Below, one piece after another: positions 16,226-23,227 of a stretch of 34,267 nucleotides of DNA. A program made the position numbers and the translations under genes. The stretch covers positions 1-34,267 of the forward strand of contig JAEULG010000100.1 in assembly GCA_016793875.1 (NCBI GenBank), given 5' to 3'. How positions within the stretch are numbered: the stretch's first letter is position 1; the number at the start of each line of letters is the position of its first letter. Under the pieces are notes generated by a model that was not told the DNA's origin, did not search any database, and saw only the letters and a program-made list of their open reading frames with translations. Source of the DNA: Rhodospirillales bacterium (GTDB taxonomy: Bacteria > Pseudomonadota > Alphaproteobacteria > Rhodospirillales > Defluviicoccaceae).

Positions 16226-17569
16226 ATGCGGAAACTTGTCTTGACAACGCTCATCGCCCCCGCAGCGCTGGCGCCAGCCGGTAGCGCAGGCGCGCGGCAA
16301 CTGCCGCTACCGGCTCACGTGCGGCGGGCTGTCGGCTGGGCGTCTCGCGGCGTCGGCAGCATCGCCGACCAAGCGGCGGCGGGAGCGGTGACGTTTCTTG
16401 TCAGCCTGGTCATCGGGCGCTTTATCGGTGCTGACGGTCTCGGGCTGTTCGCGGTCACCAACGTCGCGTTCCTGTTCATTGCCTCCCTTCACAACGGCGC
16501 GCTGCTGGAGCCGTTTTCCGTCTTTGCCCCGCGCCGCGCCGAGGATGAGAAGGCCGCGTACCGCGGCTTCATCGCCCGCGGTTGCGCTGTCGTCATCGCC
16601 GGAACGTCGGTGGCGGTTGCGCTGATCCTCGTGGCTTGGTCCTCGATGTCAGCTCCGTCTACCGCGACGCTGCTTGGCTTAGCAGGCTCAGCACTTTACG
16701 CCAGCGTTCTGCTCCTTCAGTTGGTCGTGCGGCGGCACTTCTACATCGAAGGCCAGGTCCCGCAGGCGGCGGTTCAGTCGCTGGCGTGCCTGGCGCTGGT
16801 CGCCGCCGGTCTTGCGCTCTACGTGTGGATGGCGCCGGCCTCGGTTGCCGGCGTTTACGTCGTTCTCGCCGGCGCCAGCGCGCTGGTCTGCGCCGCGCAA
16901 CTGCCGCGCTTTTCCAGGATGTCGGCCGCTCCGGCGGCGACGCAGGCGCGAGTCTTTGCTGCCGAGCACTGGCGCTATGGGCGGTGGGTCCTCGCCACGG
17001 CGCCGCTCTACGTCGGCGCCGTCCAGGGGTATTACCTGATCGCCGCATCGCTGCTGACGGCGGAAGAGGTCGGCTACCTGAAGGCGGCTGAGACGATGAT
17101 CGGGCCCTTCGGTCAGGTCGCCACCGGGCTGACGATGCTGTTGCTGCCGTTGACCGCCCGCCACATGGACCGGATGTCGGGTGGCCAGCGCCGCCGCAAT
17201 CTGCTGAAGGCGCTTGGGCTGTTTGTCGGTCTCGGCATCGCCTACGCCGTCGTGCTTAGCTGTTTCGGCGATCTGCTGCTGAAGCTCGCCTTCGGCCCCA
17301 CAATTGCGGCGGGGGCAACGCCGCTGATCCTGCTGATTGCGCCGGTTCCGGTGCTGTGGGCGGCTGCGATCACCGCCGGAATGGTTCTCTCGGCAATGCG
17401 GCGGCCGGAGATCCTGTTTGTCGCCTATCTGTTGGCGACGCTGGTGATGGTCTTCGCCGGCTCGCTACTGATGGCGGCCTTCGGCATCACCGGCGCGATC
17501 ATGGGCCTGCTGGCGTCGTGGCTGACGCTTGCAACCACGCAGCTGGCAGCCGCCTGGTGGATATCCTGA
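16226..17569 (+). CDS. Wzx-type polysaccharide flippase
   Basis: Moves the lipid-linked repeat unit across the inner membrane. The 447-residue polytopic protein has about twelve hydrophobic segments, starting with an arginine-flanked first helix near residues 45-65 (IADQAAAGAVTFLVSLVIGRFIGADGLGLF). That sequence is typical of the MOP/Wzx family. The predicted N-terminal 35 residues are Ala/Pro-rich and not conserved in appearance, so the true start could be somewhat later. The ribosome site at the chosen ATG is weak. It follows the WecG-type gene by 57 bases. Specificity for a given repeat unit cannot be read from sequence. Confidence 0.84.
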   Translation: MRKLVLTTLIAPAALAPAGSAGARQLPLPAHVRRAVGWASRGVGSIADQAAAGAVTFLVSLVIGRFIGADGLGLFAVTNVAFLFIASLHNGALLEPFSVFAPRRAEDEKAAYRGFIARGCAVVIAGTSVAVALILVAWSSMSAPSTATLLGLAGSALYASVLLLQLVVRRHFYIEGQVPQAAVQSLACLALVAAGLALYVWMAPASVAGVYVVLAGASALVCAAQLPRFSRMSAAPAATQARVFAAEHWRYGRWVLATAPLYVGAVQGYYLIAASLLTAEEVGYLKAAETMIGPFGQVATGLTMLLLPLTARHMDRMSGGQRRRNLLKALGLFVGLGIAYAVVLSCFGDLLLKLAFGPTIAAGATPLILLIAPVPVLWAAAITAGMVLSAMRRPEILFVAYLLATLVMVFAGSLLMAAFGITGAIMGLLASWLTLATTQLAAAWWIS

Positions 17570-17607
17570 CAGCGGCGGGCGGGAATGGCGCCCGACTGCA
17601 AGGAACG

Positions 17608-18771
17608 ATGAAGATGCGCGCGACACTGATCATCGGCATGGTGGCGCCATACCGCGTTGCCGTCCTGCAGCGGCTGACCGAACTGCTGGACGGCGGCCTG
17701 CGCATCATCGCCTGTACCAGGCAGGAGACGGGCCGGCAATGGCAGGTTTCAACCGAGGGACTGCATGTCGAGACGCTGACCGGCGTGCAGGTCCCCCTGG
17801 GGCACGGTTTTGTCATGCATTTCAACGCCGGCGTCCTTGCGGCACTGCGCCGCCACCGGCCGGATGTCGTCTGCCTGACCGGCTTTACCCCGACGATGGC
17901 GCTCGCCTCGGCATACGCGCGGATGGCGCGCATCCCGTACGTGATGCAGGTCGACTCCTGGGCCGGCGGCGATCCGCGTGCCCGCTCACCGCTGCACCGC
18001 CATCTCCGTCGCTTCGTCACGGCGGGCGCCTCAGCCGGCATCGCCGTTGGCGAAAAGAACCTCGACTGGCAGATCTCGTTCGGTTTGCCCGCCGACCGGA
18101 TGTTCCGCAGTCCGCTGGTGCCGGCCTGGGAGCCGCCAGCGAGCGTCCCCGGTTATGCCGAGAGGCCATTCGATCTGCTATGGTGCGGCGCACTCGCCGC
18201 CGAGAAGGGCGTGGCGTTCTTCGTTGATCTGGCGGAAGACCTGCTGGCGCGGCGCGGCTCCCTCTCGGTTCGCATCGTCGGCAATGGCCCCCGACGGGAC
18301 TGGTGTGAACAGCGCTTGCGGGCAGCGGGGATCAGCGTGCAGTTCGATGGCTTCCTCGAGGGCGAGGCGCTGCGCGGCGTCTACCTCAGCGCCAGATTGC
18401 TTGCCTTCCCGACGCGGATCGACGCCTGGGGCTTGGTCGCGACCGAGGCGGCACAATGCGGCGTCCCCGTCCTCATTTCGCCGTTCGCCGGCGCTGCCGG
18501 CGAAGTAGTGGTCGAGGGCGTAAACGGGCGGGTACTCCCGCTCGATGGTCCGTCCTGGGCGGCGGCGGCCGAGGAAATTCTCGATCAGCCCGCGACCTGG
18601 TCGCGCTTTTCGGCGGCGGGACGCGCCCTCACCGCTTCCATTTCGGCGGAGGCCTCCGCACGGGGCATGTTCGATGCCCTGGCGCGTGCGCAGGAGGGCG
18701 CCTCGCGCTGGCGGCGGACATCCCCTCAGCAGCGGCGGCTGCAGCGATCCCTCGCTGGCGGCCTCAAATGA
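17608..18771 (+). CDS. GT-B glycosyltransferase, family 4-like
   Basis: Probably extends the lipid-linked oligosaccharide at the cytoplasmic face. The 387 residues form two Rossmann-like halves. The N-terminal half begins LIIGMVAPYRVAVLQRL. The C-terminal half has LLWCGALAAEKGVAFFVDL (nucleotide-binding turn), VRIVGNGPRRD, FDGFLEGEALRGVYLSARLLAFPT and DAWGLVATEAAQCGVPVL. That last motif corresponds to the family's E-x7-E, with Asp in the first position. AAGGA sits three bases before the ATG at 17608 and nine before an ATG at 17614; either could be the start. The last four bases overlap the hydrolase gene (ATGA). Confidence 0.86.
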   Translation: MKMRATLIIGMVAPYRVAVLQRLTELLDGGLRIIACTRQETGRQWQVSTEGLHVETLTGVQVPLGHGFVMHFNAGVLAALRRHRPDVVCLTGFTPTMALASAYARMARIPYVMQVDSWAGGDPRARSPLHRHLRRFVTAGASAGIAVGEKNLDWQISFGLPADRMFRSPLVPAWEPPASVPGYAERPFDLLWCGALAAEKGVAFFVDLAEDLLARRGSLSVRIVGNGPRRDWCEQRLRAAGISVQFDGFLEGEALRGVYLSARLLAFPTRIDAWGLVATEAAQCGVPVLISPFAGAAGEVVVEGVNGRVLPLDGPSWAAAAEEILDQPATWSRFSAAGRALTASISAEASARGMFDALARAQEGASRWRRTSPQQRRLQRSLAGGLK

Positions 18772-19928
18772 GCGGGCCGGACGACGCCCCGCTCCTGCCG
18801 TCAGGGGGGCCGTCACGGCGGACATTCCTCCGCGCGGCGGCGGCGCTGGGTGGTGCCGCCTGCCTTGCCGCCGGGGTCGGCGGTGCGGAAGACACCCCAG
18901 CCGCGATGCAGCGGCGCCCGATGGCGGCGATCTTCGACGAGGACTTTGGCTGGATCGGCGAGGTGTCGGCCAAACAAGCGCTTGAACGCGTCCGCAAAGC
19001 GGGATTCAACGTCTTCGTGCCATGCATCTGGCAGGGAGCGGGGACCTCGTGGCCATCCCGCTACGCACCCTCGCTGCCGGCCGCCGCAGCCTTTCCGGAA
19101 GGTGGTCCCGATGCCGTCGCGGGTCTCATCGACCAAGCGGCAGCGAGCGGCATCGACGTGCTGCTGTGGTTCTATGTCGTCCACGGCGGGTGGGGTGATC
19201 CCGTGCGCCCCGATCTGCGCGGCGAGGATACGCCGGCGCATTTCTACGACGTGCACGACCCGCGTTTCCGCTCCTGGATCGTCGAGCTGATCGAGGAAGC
19301 GGTGCAGCGCTACCCGCAGGCTGCGGGGGTGTGTCTCGATTACCTGCGCAGCGGCAGCAGCGGCTGGCGCGAACCCGCATGGCAGGACCGCTACGCGGCG
19401 GAAACCGGGCGCTCCCTGCTGGTAGACATCATGACCCCGTCCGGCCGCGCCAGCATCAGCGATTGGCATGCCCGCGCCTGCACCGCAATTCTTACCGCTA
19501 TCACCCGCTCCGTCCGCGCCGTCGGTGGCGGCAAGACCATCGCCGTTTGCGCCGCGGCGGACGAAGCCGACGACCGGCTGCAGGGGCGGACGGCGCGGGA
19601 GTGGGTCAACGCTGGCCTTGCCGACGTTCTCTTCTGGATGGATTACCGGGCGTCTCCGGACTTCGCCCAGGCCCGCCAGGTCAGCGAGAGCCTGCGAGAT
19701 CCCCGCGCCCTGGTCCTGGCTTGCGGCAATTTCGTGCCGGGCGACAATGCGGCAACGACCGCCGGCGATACCCGGTCGGTGGTCCGCACTCTGGCAGCGA
19801 ACCAGCAGCAGCTCTCCGCCGACGTCGCCGTCTACTCCTACCGGACGCTGACCGACGAGCAGGTCGCCGCGCTACCAGCCGTGCTGGCCCTCGATCCGGA
19901 TCCCCGGCGCGCTCCGATCGCGAGGTGA
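18768..19928 (+). CDS. Tat-exported TIM-barrel glycoside-hydrolase-like protein (GHL10/YngK type)
   Basis: A predicted periplasmic or surface carbohydrate-active enzyme. The 386-residue precursor has a twin-arginine signal (SRRTFL at 16-21, then an alanine-rich hydrophobic core to about residue 38). The mature part looks like a (beta/alpha)8 barrel: ALERVRKAGFNVFVPCIWQG (about 71-90), GIDVLLWFYVV, and AAGVCLDYLRSG with Asp191 in the position of the acidic residue of YngK/PgaB-hydrolase-like families. A later KTIAVCAAADEAD strand is followed by DVLFWMDY. It is coupled to the upstream glycosyltransferase by a 4-base overlap, so it belongs to the EPS operon and may trim or cleave the polymer. 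The family assignment is by pattern; catalysis is not proven. Confidence 0.72.
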   Translation: MSGPDDAPLLPSGGPSRRTFLRAAAALGGAACLAAGVGGAEDTPAAMQRRPMAAIFDEDFGWIGEVSAKQALERVRKAGFNVFVPCIWQGAGTSWPSRYAPSLPAAAAFPEGGPDAVAGLIDQAAASGIDVLLWFYVVHGGWGDPVRPDLRGEDTPAHFYDVHDPRFRSWIVELIEEAVQRYPQAAGVCLDYLRSGSSGWREPAWQDRYAAETGRSLLVDIMTPSGRASISDWHARACTAILTAITRSVRAVGGGKTIAVCAAADEADDRLQGRTAREWVNAGLADVLFWMDYRASPDFAQARQVSESLRDPRALVLACGNFVPGDNAATTAGDTRSVVRTLAANQQQLSADVAVYSYRTLTDEQVAALPAVLALDPDPRRAPIAR

Positions 19929-19941
19929 GGACGCTTCGACG

Positions 19942-21177
19942 ATGTTCGCCCTCGGCGCCGCCTTGTTTCTCGCCCTGATCGTCAAGGATACGGTCGGCCT
20001 GCCGCTGGAGCAGTATTTGCGGGTGGTGGTGCAGATCGGCGTCGGGGTCTATGCCGCGCTGTGGCTGGTGCGCTCCTGGTCGGATGTCCGGCTGTCGCGC
20101 TATCTGCTCTTCTTCCTCTACCTCGCGGTGCTCAGCGCCACGGCGGCGGTGTCAGGTCAGCCAGTATGGGTGCTGCTGCAGGTCTTCTCGCTGGCCTGCG
20201 TCTTCATTTTCTTCATCGCCTTCGCCGAATATTTCGACGATCCGGGAGAGGCGCGGCGCCTGATCTTCGCCGTCGTCGGCGGCGCTTTTGCCGCGGCGTG
20301 CCTCGCCGGCATCATTCTCTATGTCCTTGATCCGGCCCGGACGATCGATACGACGGTCGATCCCTGGCGCTACAAGGGCGCCTTCAACAAGCCCGGCTGC
20401 GTCGCCGCCGCCGCCGGCCTGCTGCTGCTGTTCGCCGTCTTCGAGCGCTGGCATCCGCTGCTGCGCCTCGGCGCCGGACTGGTGGCGGCGGCCAACCTGC
20501 TGCTGTCCGGCTCGCGCTCGTCGATGCTGGCAGCGGCCGCCGCCATCCTGGTGACGCTCCTCATCTACAGCCCGCGGCGGCTGCTGCTGGCGGGCGCGGC
20601 GGTGGGCGCGGCGCTGGCGTTCGTCTACGTCGATGCCGCCGTCGATCTGTCGCTGCCGCCGTCGGTGCAGAAGGCGATGCGGCTGGAGAGCGTCCACACT
20701 CTCTCCGGGCGGACCGACATGTGGGCGCTGGGCCTGGAGGTGCTGGCCGGCAGCCCGGTCCTCGGCTATGGCTTCACCGTCGGTTCGGATGCCTTCAGCG
20801 GTATGCGCTACCAGATCATCGACCAGTTCGGCACGTCCTCGAACATGGTCAAGCAGGGTGGGCTGCTCGACAGTGGCTACATGCAGAGCCTGATGGATTC
20901 CGGCATCCTCGGCATCACCGTCTACGGCGTGATCATCCTCGTTTCCCTCTTTTCGGCCGTCCGCCAGCCCGACCGCTACGTCGGCGCGCCGATCCTCGCC
21001 TGCCTGCTGTTCCTCGCCATTGCCAACGTCGGCGAATCCCTCATCTTCGCCGGCGCCACTCCCCATTCCGTCTTCTACTGGTACCTCGCCATCCTCTCGG
21101 CGCGCCTGCTGCGGTCCTCGCCGTCACCGGCCGTCGTCGCGTCCCTGCCTGCCGCGCCCGCCGCCAGCCGGTCCTGA
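19942..21177 (+). CDS. Wzy/O-antigen-ligase-type polysaccharide polymerase
   Basis: Polymerises repeat units, or ligates them to a carrier, at the periplasmic face. The 411-residue protein has about eleven hydrophobic segments and one large periplasmic loop. That loop contains the Wzy_C/WaaL-type motif SGRTDMWALGLEVLAGSPVLGYGF (about 254-277), preceded by LLLSGSRSSMLAAAAA, where the arginine is a usual functional residue. Polymerase rather than ligase is inferred from its place at the end of an operon with Wzx and Wzz. It follows the hydrolase gene by 13 bases, and a GAGG-type site (19923-19930) precedes the ATG. The last codons are Ala/Pro-rich. Confidence 0.84.
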   Translation: MFALGAALFLALIVKDTVGLPLEQYLRVVVQIGVGVYAALWLVRSWSDVRLSRYLLFFLYLAVLSATAAVSGQPVWVLLQVFSLACVFIFFIAFAEYFDDPGEARRLIFAVVGGAFAAACLAGIILYVLDPARTIDTTVDPWRYKGAFNKPGCVAAAAGLLLLFAVFERWHPLLRLGAGLVAAANLLLSGSRSSMLAAAAAILVTLLIYSPRRLLLAGAAVGAALAFVYVDAAVDLSLPPSVQKAMRLESVHTLSGRTDMWALGLEVLAGSPVLGYGFTVGSDAFSGMRYQIIDQFGTSSNMVKQGGLLDSGYMQSLMDSGILGITVYGVIILVSLFSAVRQPDRYVGAPILACLLFLAIANVGESLIFAGATPHSVFYWYLAILSARLLRSSPSPAVVASLPAAPAASRS

Positions 21178-21205
21178 TCCGTCCGCCGCGGCGCAGCCCG
21201 GCACG

Positions 21206-21237
21206 CCCGCTTGCGCCATACAGAAGGCGCAAGCGGG
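21206..21237 (+). terminator. Terminator-like hairpin at the end of the EPS operon
   Basis: CCCGCTTGCGCC (21206-21217) and its exact complement GGCGCAAGCGGG (21226-21237) flank the 8-base loop ATACAGAA. A second, smaller hairpin GGTGC-CGGAA-GCACC (21245-21259) follows and leads into AAAAGTTTTAT. It lies 28 bases after the polymerase stop and before a convergent gene, so it is well placed to end transcription. Confidence 0.6.
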
Positions 21238-21311
21238 GGAACGCGGTGCCGGAAGCACCAAAAGTTTTATACATTGACAGATCCGCCCTGCGACTGACCT
21301 TCCCGGGGTTG

Positions 21312-21343
21312 CCCTCACCCCGCTGCGGAGCGGTAGGCGAGGG
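21312..21343 (-). terminator. Nested inverted repeat at the end of the glycosidase gene
   Basis: An outer CCCTC/GAGGG pair (21312-21316, 21339-21343) and an inner CCGCT/AGCGG pair (21320-21324, 21329-21333) touch the stop codon of the leftward gene. It resembles dispersed GC-rich palindromes common in intergenic DNA and could also act as the leftward terminator. Confidence 0.35.
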
Positions 21344-23227
21344 TCAGGCGGCGGTGACCTGGACGTTGCGGAACTGGGCGGTGCCGATGCCGTTGTGGCG
21401 CAGTACGATCACTGCCTTGGCGGCATTGGGCAGGCCAGGAACGTTGTGCGGCCGGGTCGTGAAAGTGACCTCCAGCGGCGTCCAGTCGGCACCCGCCACC
21501 GCCGACTGCACGTAGGCGAGGCCGTCGAGGGCGTCATGGCCGCGGACGACCAGCCTCGCCTGTCCGCCTGCCGTGCAGCTGGCCTCGCAGCGGAGGCGCC
21601 AGCTGCCGTGGCGGTGCGCCGAGAGCAGCACCGGCCGACACACCCGGCTCGCGGTCAGGCCAGGGGCAGTCGTGGCGGTGAACGGCAGGCAGCGGACCAG
21701 CCCGTCCTCCATCTGCACCAGCGTCCACTCCACCCACGGTGGCGTTGCCATCGAGCGCGTCTGCGGCGTCCCGGACGGCCATGCCAGGAACACCCGCGCC
21801 GTCACCGCCCAGGAGTCGGGCAGATGGAAGCCCTGTTTCGCGTCTGAGGGATCGTACGCCCAGCCCTTGGCGATAATCGGGATCCGGCCATCGGTGGGCA
21901 GCGCATAGCGAACCGGATCCCAGATCCGCTGCAGCGTGCTCCACGCCGGCTGATGCTCCAGCCGGCCGGAGGGGGTGGTGGCATCGGCGAACGACCATTC
22001 GATGAAGTTCTCGGTGCCGTTGGCGCCTTCGAAGGAGCCGCCGGCGGTGTTGCTCTTGTGCTGCGCCCCGCTCGCCGTCAGCGAGTAGATGGAGACGAAG
22101 GCAAGACTCCAGTACCACGCGTAGAGGGCGTGCAGCCCCAGCTTGTAGGTGCGCAGGATGATCTTGCCGTTTTTCGTCTTGCCGCTGTTGGCGGCGGACC
22201 CGTCTGCCGGAAACAGGTTGGAACCGTCGGTCTGCCACTCGTTGGTCTCGCTCAACGGGTAGAGGGCGATGCCGCCGTCTATCCCCCAGAACTGTGAGCC
22301 GCAACCGTACTCGGTGGCGCAGATGGGCTTGCGGGCGATGTCGGGCGAGGCCGCATGGAAGGCGGAGAGCGTGCTCCACATGTTGGCGATCGAGCGCTCG
22401 CCGGTGTTCGCCGGTGCTTCCGTCCAGTATCCCGGCTGGTGGTGGAAGGTGGTTGCCCAGGCGTCGACGTATTGGGCGATCTCCCCGGCGTTGTAGTTCA
22501 GCAGCGACTTGAACCGCATCGTCGTCGTCGTCGCATCGTTCGGCATCCACCACTCGGTACCGGTGCCCGGAAACAGGATGGCGCCGTGCGGCTGGTCGAG
22601 ATAGCGGGGAGAGGCGCGCATCTCCTCCCAGACGGCGCGGGCGAGGGCGACGTGGCGGGCGATCGACAACGCCTGCATTTCGCTGCGCTCTGCACCGCTG
22701 CAGGTCTCGATGTCGTACTTCCAGCAAACCCGCTCCGGGTTGAGACCCATTTCGTTGGGGCCGAGAATGCCCCACAGGCCGTTGGCGCCGTAAGCGTTGG
22801 GCAGAGCCCTGGCCATCTGGGCGACGCGGTAGCGGGCGTTGGCCGGCTTCTGCACGTCGTCCCAGACCCGGGCGTCCCCGTCCGTGCCGGGGGCGATGCC
22901 GTAGCGCGACAGCGGCGTTTCGTCCTCGCCCATCCCGCCGGGCCAGGGGTTGACTTCCTCCAGGTTGGCCTGCCACAGCAATCCGCCGCGCACCTTCGCC
23001 ACCCAGTCGAGGCTCATCCGCCGGCGGCTGGTCTGGAAGTCCTTGCCGGTGCCGGTCTCGTCCACCGCTTTCGGTCCGTCGTCGAACCCCTCGCGGAAGA
23101 CGATCCACGGCGCCCCCGGCATGTGCCGGGCGAGGAACGTCTCGTAGTAGGACGCCGGCGTGCCCGAATCGATGTTGGTGTTGATGCCGATGAAGCTGCC
23201 GTTGCCGCGGTCGATCAGGAGGCTCAT
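21344..23227 (-). CDS. Leaderless TIM-barrel glycosidase-like protein with C-terminal carbohydrate-binding-like domain
   Basis: The 627 residues start at an ATG overlapping the upstream stop by one base (TGATG). Extending the frame further upstream gives low-complexity Arg/His-rich sequence, which is a shadow of the other gene. The first 390 residues look like a clan-A glycosidase barrel. GILGPNEMG (153-161) puts Asn158-Glu159 as acid/base, and PICATEYG (301-308) puts Glu306 as nucleophile, in the positions of beta-strands 4 and 7. ILFPGTGTEWW and WYWSLAFVSIYSLT support the fold. The C-terminal 220 residues are beta-rich (SWRLRCEASCTAGGQARLVVRG, then VILRHNGIGTAQFRNVQVTAA), like a CBM jelly roll. 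There is no signal peptide or membrane helix despite extracellular-looking domains. It is probably co-transcribed with, and perhaps bound to, the tail-fibre-like protein. The substrate is unknown. Confidence 0.72.
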   Translation of the reverse strand: MSLLIDRGNGSFIGINTNIDSGTPASYYETFLARHMPGAPWIVFREGFDDGPKAVDETGTGKDFQTSRRRMSLDWVAKVRGGLLWQANLEEVNPWPGGMGEDETPLSRYGIAPGTDGDARVWDDVQKPANARYRVAQMARALPNAYGANGLWGILGPNEMGLNPERVCWKYDIETCSGAERSEMQALSIARHVALARAVWEEMRASPRYLDQPHGAILFPGTGTEWWMPNDATTTTMRFKSLLNYNAGEIAQYVDAWATTFHHQPGYWTEAPANTGERSIANMWSTLSAFHAASPDIARKPICATEYGCGSQFWGIDGGIALYPLSETNEWQTDGSNLFPADGSAANSGKTKNGKIILRTYKLGLHALYAWYWSLAFVSIYSLTASGAQHKSNTAGGSFEGANGTENFIEWSFADATTPSGRLEHQPAWSTLQRIWDPVRYALPTDGRIPIIAKGWAYDPSDAKQGFHLPDSWAVTARVFLAWPSGTPQTRSMATPPWVEWTLVQMEDGLVRCLPFTATTAPGLTASRVCRPVLLSAHRHGSWRLRCEASCTAGGQARLVVRGHDALDGLAYVQSAVAGADWTPLEVTFTTRPHNVPGLPNAAKAVIVLRHNGIGTAQFRNVQVTAA

